NCBI GenBank assembly: GCA_964035545.1
Contig: OZ037767.1
Span: 28,687,628 to 28,751,627, forward strand
Length of the DNA: 64,000 nucleotides
Direction: 5' to 3'
Origin: Bugula neritina
Lineage: Eukaryota; Bryozoa; Gymnolaemata; Cheilostomatida; Bugulidae
Part shown: piece by piece, positions 1 through 11,200 of the stretch
Layout: the number at the start of each line of letters is the position of its first letter
How positions within the stretch are numbered: the first letter of the stretch is position 1
Made by a program: the position numbers and the translations under genes
The notes under the pieces: model-generated
The model's input: the letters and a program-made list of their open reading frames with translations, nothing else
Told to the model about the DNA's origin: nothing
The model's database searches: none

Positions 1-128
1 CATGGACTAATAACTTATGCAATGTACTCGTAACTTATGCAATGTACTCAAGGGCAGTTACATGAAACATATAACACAGATTATATACATTCAAAGAGAT
101 GAATAGCCCTCTGCTAGTAGAAGATATG

Positions 129-885
129 CACTGCGTTTCCATGAAGGCGAATGAATGCGTACGGATGCCCGTACGGATTACATCGAAGGAAAAACCACAC
201 GTTCCTATGCAATCCGTACGAAGTTATCTTCTCTTTGCAACTGTGACCGCTGAACTAAAATTATAATTAATATGGCCAACTTTGAGTTTGAGTTCATGCA
301 CAACGACAATTTTTTAATTCTGTCCCCATTTTTGATAGATTAAATCAATTAAATACACAAACTTTGAGTCAGTTTATTTGAAATAAAAAAAACATAAACC
401 AATGAAAGCATAATGATAAAGTATTTCTTGATCGATAAACTAAAGCTTAAAAGTAATTTAAATTTTCAAAACGAAAATACCTGTCAACTTATTTTTAGCT
501 CAAGAAAGCTTTGGCTTGCGGAAAAGTTTTACAAAATTTAAGATGATTAGTAATTATTCTAAATAATAGCAGCTAGGATAAATAAAAAAATTTAAATTTT
601 TAAAAGTCATAGTGCACTTTAGCGTAGGTTGTAACTTATAATTATTGTTTACATCGCGTAACTATGTAACTAGCCGCCACAAGTGCTGATCTCTGCCTCC
701 GACACAAAAGGTTTCATTCGATTTAACCGAAGGAACCATTTCCATCATGCGCATAATGCGAAGGAAAATTTTCATCGAAGGAGCCGTTCGGTGTAATTTC
801 CGGCTGCGGTTTTGCTTCGATGCAACTGTTTCCATAGGGCGAATGAGCAAATCCATTCGCATAATGCGATAATGGAAACGCAGTG
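129..885. mobile_element. Candidate CACTA-like MITE
   Basis: A perfect 14-bp terminal inverted repeat, CACTGCGTTTCCAT, is at 129-142 with its reverse complement at 872-885. It is flanked on both sides by ATG (126-128 and 886-888), which would be a 3-bp target duplication. CACT(A/G) ends with 2-3 bp duplications are typical of the CACTA/EnSpm superfamily. Sub-terminal sequence carries several copies of GCATAATGCG-like motifs (about 748-762 and 858-869). No transposase reading frame is present, so it would be a non-autonomous copy of about 757 bp. The superfamily is inferred from the ends alone. Confidence 0.5.
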
Positions 886-1073
886 ATGATGGTAGTTACT
901 AAAGGAAGGAGCTGCAGTAGATCAAAAGATGTGAAGAACTGCAAACCCTGGTCTATTGCTGCCATCTTTCTACATGAACTGAATGTGACGCAACAAAATA
1001 GGCTCTTCGGGAACTCAAGTAAGTCAAATCAGAGCTTGTATTTCATAACCACCCACTTAATATCTTCTTGTAA

Positions 1074-1208
1074 TAGCTGGTCACATACTGGCACCTGTCA
1101 TAGCTGGTCACATACTAGTGCTTGTCATAGCTGGTCACATACTGGCACCTGTCATAGCTGGTCACAGACTAGCACTTGTCATAGCTGGTCACAAACTAGT
1201 AGCATCAG
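1074..1208. repeat. 27-bp minisatellite, 5 copies
   Basis: The unit begins TAGCTGGTCACA and restarts at 1074, 1101, 1128, 1155 and 1182. Because 27 is a multiple of three, it makes an open frame with a repeating nine-residue pattern, but nothing else supports coding. The rest of 886-2030 shows no recognisable exon and is read as intron or intergenic DNA downstream of the last aPKC exon seen. Confidence 0.8.
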
Positions 1209-2030
1209 CTAATACTTACACCAACTTTTTATCAACTAATGTAAGATATGATTTCTTTCCACACTGCATTCTACAAGTTTTTTTTAAATAGAATACAGCA
1301 ATGTATGGAGTTATCTCCCTTAACCACACACCACCAGAGCCTAGACTTGAAGGGACAATGACCTCTAAGACAAATATATATTACATACAGAAGAATTCTA
1401 CAGGGAGCAAGTATGTGGACAACCTGAAGAGTTCACAGTACACGTACATCTTTCACTACTTTACATCTCATGCTTCACACACCAGATACATAGATATATT
1501 GTAGTAGACACTGAATCTGTGAGCTTCTTATATAACACCACAACTAAGATTTCAGGCTATGAAAACATGGGACAGCTATGGTAGGCAACCCTTTAAAGAG
1601 CATGCAGTGCACAGGCTAATTTTTCAAAGTATACATCGTGAGAAAGAGATTGTAAAATAATAGACACATCTCAAAATAAATTCTTTAGCTCAAAATGCCA
1701 AGTGATTTACATTTCAGTATAATTACAGCTGATGTAAGAAACATATAGCCAGGAGAACGTCATCAGTTACTGAACAAAGAAGTACATTATTGTGAAATAC
1801 TGGTCAAATGAAATGCAGACTAGCCATAAATAAATAACTGTAGATCATCACAACTTTAGCAGATTGCAGACTGTATATTCTGTACCAAAAAAGTATACAG
1901 CCCTACACTTTACCTACTTCCACTCCAATAAAAGTACCTGCATTGAATGGGTTCTACTTAGAAAGATTGGAGCTGGTAAACAAAGGCAATGATTTATTAC
2001 AGGGCAATATAATATTACTTAAATCTATAC

Positions 2031-5000
2031 CTTTGGCAAAAGCACCATTAGTTTCTCCGGACAAATGGGAGTCGTCTTCCAAGTAGAGGGAATCCCTAGG
2101 TGGACCACAAGGCAGCCTCACTAACTTATGACACTTCTTATGTACAGTTAGTTTACAATTGACACACTTGTAGCCCTGGAAAATAGACAACACAACACGT
2201 TAACTATATTCAGTAATTCCAAGAAGGTAAAATTACCATTAACTCCACATAATCAATTTAATACACGTATATACGGAGTGTACAGCTTTATAGCCTGTGA
2301 GGTATATGAATAAGTTGTAAGAAGTTGGTGTGACCAGCTATCCCAGCCGGCTCAGTGGAAAATGTCACAATTCTCAACATGTTAGGTTGGATCTGTTAAA
2401 TCCATGATGACCCACGTGTACTAGTGTGGTATATAAGTGATGTTTGTAAAAATGTTGTCTAATATTATTGTAAATTTCTAATTTAAACAGACTGCTTTTC
2501 AGTAAAGAGAGATAACTCCCCTACTTTTAAGTGTTATTAGCTTCACAGTTTACATGGACATAGAACAATATTGAAAGTGTGATATTAATAGTATTATTAA
2601 TCATAGTGTTTATGTAGCACCAAGTACCACATATAATGTTAAAATTACTATTACTTTGCTTCATGTAGTATTTTCAAAAATTATGTAACATCTTGGTTAA
2701 AATTTTAATATAGTAAATATATTTCAATATCCTATACTATGTATGAGATAACAATTTGATAGTTAATGATCATATATACAACTACTAATTTTATATTTTG
2801 ATAACATAATTATTAATAAATATAGCAATATTTACTAGAAATTATACAACTACGCTTACAGTAGACTATTTGAGTTTTAGATAAAAACTATTGATTTATA
2901 ACTATTAAACACACATTGCACCGAGATCAAACTAGGACTATAATATTACAAATACAAAATCAATTCAATTTATTGACATGAAAGCCAAGTTTGAAAGAGA
3001 ATATGTACACTATACTGTTTGGAAGCTACATATGGCTAGATTTATTTGAATTAGTTGCTGATAACAATAACTGAAAACTGCACCAGTAAACAGTCAATAG
3101 CTTAAGTAAAGGTCAATAAATCCCTAGATATATAGCTAAGCTGTATAAGATAAGTTATTGCAGTACTATTACCAGGTACACAGTGCACTATTCCACGTGC
3201 GCAACTTACATTGATATGCATATATATAATACATAATTTATAGTCCTACAACACTCACACACAATTGATTATAAAAAATTACCTGCCGTCCCAAGCCCCA
3301 GATTTTATCTGAACAATATGCGCAAGTTGCTCTCTACAAAACACAACGTACAGATATGTAGACATAGCATATTCTGATAAAATCATCTTTGACTCATCAA
3401 ATAGTTACGATACATTCACTTTTACTAACTTAGCATGTAAAACGTAGTTCAGAAACTGCTTTCTCTTTAAAACAGCAGATGGTACTTAGAAGTACAGAGG
3501 GGACAACTTTGATTATGAGTGACAAAAAAATTAAATTTATGAGTTTTAATATTTAATCTTTATGATGCTATCTTTATATGCACAACACACATAACCAACT
3601 CATTTTACTAACTTGTTAAAAAGAGTGTTTCAGTGAAAGTCAATTATTTGTTCAATGAAATTAAGAATCACCCATAATCACTGATTCCAATTTATATTAG
3701 TTGCTGAATCATAATTAAAATAATTGAGTCAATTATGCAAATACATAGAGCAACAGTTTAATAATTTATTTACAGGCAAGTCCCATTTCATTAAATAATT
3801 AAATTTTAGATACTCTTCAACTACACCCAACCTAGAACCCATTTAAATCACTCTAAATACTAAATAATTCCCTTCACTGCAACTCCCACTCTTACTACAG
3901 TACATCACTCTTACTACAGTACATCACTCTTACTATAGTACACCACTCTTACTACAGTACATCACTCTTACTATAGTCCATCACTCTTACTACAGTACAC
4001 CACTCTTACTACAGTATATTACTCACTCTACTGGCACCAATAACTCACCCTGCTGAACCTCTTTGCCTGGAAGAGATGTCCATTGACTCTGTAAAACTTT
4101 CTCCACTTCTTTGCACCTCTCCTGTACATGTTTCTGTCCTCACCCATACATGGTAAGCCGGGAGTCTCGGGGACGTTGGGGAACACTGCAACACCCACAG
4201 TAACACTAGACACCTGCTAGACACCTGCTGGGTACCTGCTAGGACAACTGCTAGGACACGTGCTAAGACACGCTGTGCACAGGTAATACTGCAGCTAGGC
4301 TGAGTGAATACCTTCAAGACTTTGTGTTCTCAACATTTGCTGATGTGTGACACCTCATAGTGGTCAGTATAGTCAGTCGGGTGTCAGACAAAAAGCTGAT
4401 ATTTCTTTAATTAAATAGTTAATTAAACAATATCTTACCTGAGAGATCTAAAATTCAAAATAAAATTGATGAAAAAATTAATTATCTTTTACAACTTGAA
4501 CTTCATATTTATTAAAATTTAAAGGCCTTTTTAGTAGACTCAATTCAAAACAAAACTCTGCTACTTACAAACTTGTACTGGAGAAATCAGAGTCAAGATT
4601 TTATACATCCGACGTGAAAGCATATTCTCTGTTATAACAAGTCAACGACAGCAAGACATGACCACTCACTGCTGCCTAACTGTTTAATGTATGATTAACT
4701 GAATCAGTAGAACTTCAACTTGCTGCCTAATTATAAATGTATCTAGCTATGTGAAGTGAAGGAGATAGAGATTGATTATACCACGAGGGGAGTTATACAT
4801 CTACCAAGGTGCATGCTGTGAATACATCAGATAGGGAATTTAAGCAGCAGAAGTTTAGACTAAGAACTTATAATAACCTTCAGTGATAACGCGGGACCTA
4901 GATAACACCCCATCACAATGAAGCAGCCGTTATCTCAATACATAAGTTGTTAACAGTAGTATGATTGTATTCATCCAGTAATGATTTAAAGTAGAATTTA

Positions 5001-6672
5001 AAGTTCACTGATCCTTGGGGAATTCGAGTAATGCCTGGCAATGACTGTTGGAGTCAGCAAGAATAACATGTGACAGGTATGATGTAATAGTTGGTAGATT
5101 GAGGAGATAACATCCACAGTGGCAGCAGCAGTAGTAGTAGCAGCAGCAGTAGCAATGATAGTAGTAGCAGTGCTAGTAGTGATAATAATGGTGGTAGTAG
5201 TAGTGGTAGTGGTGGTGGCGGCAGTAGTGGTAGTATTGCAGTAAGCTCAGTAACAAAGTATAGAAAAGCTCAAAGTGAAAATTATAAAACTAGTCCCTTA
5301 CAAAACACCGAAACACTTAGCAACTACAAGAAGCTGCATAAATTTGAACAAACCCCAGCCTGCTAAAATTTAGCATCTCTATCATTAAAATAATTTCTAA
5401 TATCTACCTATATACTAAATATAATGAGAACTAAAATTGAAAAAGTTTCGAAGATAAAACTTGTAGTGAAAGCAACTTCTGAGCTCTTGCAGAATAAAAT
5501 ACATCCTCCAAACATAACACAGTCATATATTATAAATTATTTCCATACCTATCTAGACAGACATTAAACTAAAACTTTTGAATAATCACAAATCCTTACC
5601 ATGAACTGTTAGCTCGGGATCCTTGTTGAGTTCATACAGTCTAATTGATTCATCTAATTCTATCTGTGAGGAGATGGTACAGGGGTCTCCTAAAGACAGT
5701 TAGATTACAGCATTTAAATCTATCTATCTCTGATTGGTGAATTGGTAATTTTTTTATTTCACAGCATTCATCAGTGTTTGAATGTTTGAAAATAGAAAAA
5801 TTATATACAATTAGGAGTTGTTTTACCTATATAACCTTTATCACAATGAGAAGACAAATCTTAAATATATCTCACGTATTACGCTGTGTACGGATATATA
5901 TGAACAATGAGTGATTCATTAAACTCTAAGACAAGTGCACTCGACCTATTTGTAGTCCAGTATATAATATGATGAATAAACGAGGATTGTATTGAAAGCT
6001 AGAATGCAGTGACATCAATCATTTTAGCAGTGATGGACACCTCATGAATTAGCATTAGCTGTCATTGCCTCATGGCTAGTTAATACCTGAATGACTCAGG
6101 AAAGTAACATTAAAGTGATGTAGGTTGACAAACAATATTGGAAAGTATAACAAAGTAAGTTAATTCATGAGAAAAATGGTGACTAGAGTAGAGTCATTAG
6201 TGAATGAGGCTGTTTAAATTTTTATTGGATAAACAGCTATTAAATTTATACTATAAACTGATGTTTGTTTAAAGTTTCTATCCCGACGAAAACCTTTGAT
6301 GGTAAGAGTTTTTAAGATGATGACTGATGACCTGGTGCTTACTAGACCAGAGCCCTAACCACTAAACCACAGCTGCTCCCTAAGTTTTTCCTGGCTAATT
6401 AAAAAAATCCTGAAAATTTCAACTAAGTTCAAGCAAATGTATTTGAGCCATGAAATGGTGTGTTACTTTAGGTTCGTTCTGTTAATAAACCAAACTTGTA
6501 ATGATGGCATATGACTCATACCTTCTTCATCCACCCACTTCATAGTAAATGGTTGTTTCTCGTCAAAATTGCAAATATCTCTCATCTCATCACAGAGCCG
6601 GTTGTAGGTAATAGAGCTGGTGATCTCTGTAACCATCACCTTCCTAAATGTATTTGACAGTCGCATGAACAA
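2031..6672 (-). CDS. aPKC: Atypical protein kinase C, N-terminal half (partial)
   Basis: Serine/threonine kinase of the Par polarity complex (partners Par6 and Par3 in known animals). Five phase-compatible coding exons are readable on the minus strand: 6522-6672 and 5600-5689 (PB1 domain; MKWVDEEG followed by [20 protein letters not shown]), 4049-4185 (pseudosubstrate [10 protein letters not shown] and start of the C1 domain, [10 protein letters not shown]), 3283-3333 ([14 protein letters not shown]) and 2031-2175 ([18 protein letters not shown], end of C1, then an acidic linker). All have GT-AG junctions. The single C1 domain plus PB1 separates it from conventional and novel PKCs. The kinase domain must lie left of base 1. 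The first exon with the start Met was not found upstream of 6672, so the 5' limit is an exon edge; a retrotransposon lies beyond it. Confidence 0.9.
3887..4019. repeat. 19-bp minisatellite, 7 copies, in aPKC intron
   Basis: Copies of CACTCTTACTACAGTACAT start at 3887, 3906, 3925, 3944, 3963, 3982 and 4001. The array ends about 30 bp from the 5' splice site of the aPKC exon 4049-4185. Across that exon, 4205-4272 holds a second, shorter and less regular array built on CTAGACACCTG-like units, beginning about 20 bp from the exon's 3' splice site. Confidence 0.8.
5110..5230. repeat. AGT/AGC trinucleotide repeat
   Basis: Imperfect run of AGC, AGT and GGT triplets inside an aPKC intron (4186-5599). 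No exon is seen in it. Confidence 0.8.
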
Positions 6673-7218
6673 CTGAGAGAATGGATATAAGTAACTGACA
6701 AACAGTGTGGAATTTTAGAGTTATCTTCTCAATTTAGAAGAGGGCGAAATAGTTACAATACAGAACCATAGAAAGACTTCCATAGAGTTTCGAATATTAG
6801 GTAGTTTAGCCAACATAACTATGTTACTTCATAAAATAAAATGACAGCATATGACAAATGATAAATGCAGAATTTAATTACTCCAGTAATAAAAAGTTTC
6901 TTTGCTAGAGAATATAAAGCTGTATTCGCATTCTGTATGCAATATTCAAAAGATAAGCTGTAACAAGATACATTTTCGTATACAATACACTAAAAGACAA
7001 GTGAAAAACATTTTCTCACAGTACTTACACCTCATACACCACCTTCATCCTTATCTCCATACTTCCATGTTCTCCCATTTCTGGCTCAATTATTAATACC
7101 GAGCTAACTAAATCATAAAAAGGGAATAAGACTTTAGAAGATGTTTTTATAATCTCAACACCAATAAAGTCAACGGTAATAAAAATGAATTATCAAACAT
7201 ATGATTCAATAAATACAT

Positions 7219-8211
7219 TGAAGTAAATTTGTGTCTGACACCAGGTGTCACTATTGACGGTAAGTAATCTCACTTAACAATGAGGGTCGGAATAGAATTC
7301 CCTTGTGCGGAAAACTAATTAAACTATCTAATACTGTTTGTTGCCAAATTATTTGCTAATGTGATTTTAATATTTTCCAGTGACTATTGATTTCTGGTGT
7401 TCGGTAACAGTGCTGGAGTGTGATAGGGACACGGCTATGGTTCGCCGATTTATATCACAGCAACTGTAGTCAGAGACAGTGACAGAAATCTAATTCCTGA
7501 TGTTCGAATCGCAGAGACTCGACAGGAATTCCGCAACGCAAGAGAGTCACTACAGTGGAAAAATGATTTCTGGTGTTCGGTAACAGTGCTGGAGCGTGAC
7601 AGGGACACGGCTATGGTTCGCCGATTTATATCACAGCAGCTGTAGTCAGAGACAGTGACAGAAATCAGATTCCTGGGATTTGAATCACCGAGATTCAACA
7701 GGAATTGCAGCGCAAGTAATCACCATTGACAAACCTATAGAAACTAACCACCACTATTGCCAACTCAATAGCAACCTAATCAAAGAGCAGAGTATTTCGC
7801 AAAGAATAAAATTTATTATATTTATAAGAGTCAATTATAAACATTACAACAGGCAACAGTCGACTGACTGCTACTAAAAATTACAACTCTATTTATATCC
7901 ATATTACGGACGTCTTGGAGCACAAAACGGACGTCTTGGAGTACAACCAATTATTTACATACAAAAATTTTATAAAACTCAACAAATTTAATATAAAATT
8001 AGCATTACAACTTGTATCAACCAATCACAATATATCAAAATTAGTTGACCTAGCTTTGAGTTAGTTAAATTATATTGCCAGAATGATTTAACTTGCAAGT
8101 CCGATAAAAATCACCTTGACCTAGTCTCTATATTCACAATATTGTTATTCAGGGCCGTCAACTTGACGCAACGTGTACTGCTCGATGGCTCTAATAATAT
8201 TTTTTACTACA
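7219..8211 (-). repeat. 3' LTR of the Gypsy element
   Basis: Matches 13520-14512 base for base as far as I could compare. It contains an internal direct duplication: about 175 bp starting at 7389 recurs at 7565 with scattered changes. A short GGACGTCTTGGAG tandem lies at about 7908-7937. Read on the minus strand, TATAAATAG within 7887-7900 is a good U3 TATA box, and AATAAA (7812-7817 as TTTATT on plus) is a candidate poly(A) signal, giving a short R region between them. The last 67 nt of pol run into this LTR. Confidence 0.95.
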
Positions 8212-11200
8212 CCATCCCCTCCGGAGATAGAATTCCGTCCCGGAATTGGACCCTTCTTAAGTCTTTTAATTGGGTTGGCAGCTTCTACTAATGCAGGAAA
8301 TTCTTCATGGTAGTTACTGAACCAGTCAGCGTGTAGAATGGTTTGGGTCTCTGACTTCTTTGGCACAACTCTGTTAGTATAGTTAGACTTCGGCCAGGAG
8401 TGTACTCGATCTAGGTGGTAGTCTCCAAACCGAACAGGTTTGCGTCTTTGGCGGTTTGATCTAAAGCCAGGATCAGCTGAGTGGGTTTCTTCACCATATG
8501 TTTCTAACTCCTCTATAGCTGCAGACTCGCCTTCTTGGGGATGGTCATCGTCTTTCCGGTTTACATCAACACTTTCCTCCTTGGTCAATTCCTTCATACT
8601 GGAGGTAGATGGTAATCCGTCGGTTTCTGGTTCTACAGCAGTTCTATTATGTACGTCAACATCAGGTTCTGCATCTGGTAAGGCTCCGGGAGGTCTCACT
8701 ACGGCTGGGTCTTCTGATAATTGGGGTGTGACAGGCAGGATCTCTACATCGTCTTCTTCTTCTGTAATGAAGCCATTGGTGACCAAGTCTTGAGATGGTA
8801 TAGTGGGCAGTGGTGTTTCTGCGACAGTAGGTGGCCTTGTATCACCTGGAACAGGTGGGGTGGCTGCTAGTGCTCTATCCTTTTGTCTGGAGTCAGTTGA
8901 TTCTACATATGCTTTGATGCGCCCTTCATGTTGAACACTGTATTTGCCATCCTTTACCATACGATAAGTCTGGAACGGCAACACTTTAGTGATGGTGTAA
9001 GGCCCCACATATTTAGGACGGAGCTTAGCACCTCGTCCCTGTCCTTGGTAGTATGATTTTAACCAGACTTTATCGCCTTCCTTGTATGGACTGTCTTCCT
9101 CTTCAGGTTGAGGTATCTCCATCTGTTGTTGTCTCAACCGCTCATGGACTTGTTGTAGCCTCTCTCTGAGTTTATCCACAAACTCTTCCACTGGTAACTC
9201 CTGTGGGTCTTCTTGCTGGAACAAAAGATCTGCAGGCAATTTCACCTCCCTGCCTAGCATCAGAAAATTTGGGGTCTCGCCGGTGATTCGGTGTGGTGTA
9301 GCTCGAATTGTCCGCAGGATTTGTGGAACTAGCAAATCCCACTCCCTGTGAAGAGATTCGGCTAGAAGGGCACGCAGGGAATTTCCTAGGGTTCTGTTTA
9401 GCCGCTCGACCACGGAATTTCCTTGTGGGTGATACGGTGATGATCGTGTCTTATCACAGCCCCACAACAAACAGCACTCCTGAAAGATTTGGGATGTGAA
9501 TTGCTTTCCTTGATCAGAGTGGATGCATTCTGGGACTCCAAAGTAGCTGAAGACCCGCTCATCAAGCACCCGGGCGACAGTTGTGGCTGTCCCATTTTTT
9601 ATTGGGATAGCGTCATACCATCGGGTGAAATGGTCTGCTAGTACCAGTATCTGTGTGTTTCCTTGGTTTGTTTCAGGAAATGGTCCACAGAGGTCAATTG
9701 CAAGGATCTGCCAGGGGCGTCCGGCATGAAGATGATTCTGGGGGTTGGAGGATCGATGAGGGACAGGCTTAGCTTGCTGACACTGTTGACAACCCTGCAC
9801 TTGTCGTCTAATCTCGGCTGACATTCCAGGCCAATACCACTTTTCTTGTACACCAAGTAACGTTTTGTTGACTCCTAAATGTGCCTGTTTATGGATGGAT
9901 TCCACTACTTCACTTCTCAATGCACGAGGTAAAACAGTCACCATGTGACCCTCCCGGCGGTGCCTCGTTTTTATCATCAGGCGCCCTCCAAGAAGGCTGA
10001 GCTCTTCCCACCAGCGAAGTAGTGCTTTAGTCTCTCCGCCCACTTGGTCCACGTTAGGCTTCACTCCTTTCTGAAATGCGCGATAAACTGGACCAATGAC
10101 TGCATCTGTTTCTTGGGCTTGACGAATGGCGTCCATTTCAACATTCATCTGTGGCACAGCTTTAACTGCAACATGAGTAACCTCCGCAGCAACTTCCACT
10201 CTCTGGTCATTCACCGCGTTGGGTACTAGACTCATGGGTCTGTGGGCCATTGGGGGCTTCAACCATTCTGACCACTCCTGTGGCTCAGTCTTCTTTGGAT
10301 GGAAAATAGGGAATTGTGCAGCCTGTACAGTCGTTATTCCTTGCACTATGTCCGTCTGGGTAGCAGTGGAGTGGAATCTTGGTTCTTTGTTTGGTAAAGC
10401 AGTCTGGGAAAGGTTGATCTTCTTCTCAGGTGATGGAAACATTCGGTCACACTGTTTACATTCTTTGCATATCTGCCGGCTCAGTCCATCAGCATTGTTA
10501 TGTTTTCGCCCTTTCCTATGCTGTATCCTGAAGTTGTATTCGGATAGCGTTTCCAACCATCTTGCCAATTGTCCTGTCGGGGCAGGGTTTTGAAGCAGCC
10601 AAACAAGTGAAGCATGATCAGTCCTTACAAGGAACTGGCGGCCATAGAGTTGAGGCCGAAAATGGCGGACCGCTTTAATTATTGCCAGTAACTCCTGTCT
10701 GGTGACACAATAGTTGCTCTCTTCGCTGGAATACATCTTAGAGTAGTAGCTTACCACCCTCTCCTCGCCACCATGGATTTGGGACAGGACAGCCCCGGTA
10801 CCGACTTGACTAGCATCTGTATCAAGTATGAATTCTCTAGCATAATCAGGGTATGCAAGAATAGGGGCAGTAACTAGATGAGCCTTGAGTTTGTTGAAAG
10901 CCAATTCGCACTCCTCATCCCATTGAAATCTGGAATCTTTTGAACATAACTGGCTGAGGGAACGAGATACCTCGGAATACCTAGGGATAAACCGTCGATA
11001 GTACCCACATGTACCCAGGAATGCCCTGACATCTGTCTTATGCTGGGGTCGAGGCCACTCCTGTACTCTCTGTACCTTGGAATCATCTGTCGAAATACCA
11101 TTCTGACTGACAACGTGGCCTAGATACTGGACTTGTTCGGCAAATAAGGTGCACTTCTGAGGCTTTAATTTAAGTCCAGCAGCTGTTAGACGCTGGAAAA

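Noticed and set aside
883-1212. 109-codon frame with a nine-residue His-Ser-Trp-Ser repeat
   Set aside because: The repeat is a 27-bp minisatellite that happens to keep frame; no signal peptide, splice support or homology.
7450-7877. Short frames repeated in both LTRs
   Set aside because: They fall in LTR sequence with an internal duplication; not conserved protein types.
8440-8793. Plus-strand frames inside the retrotransposon
   Set aside because: Shadows of the minus-strand gag-pol frames.
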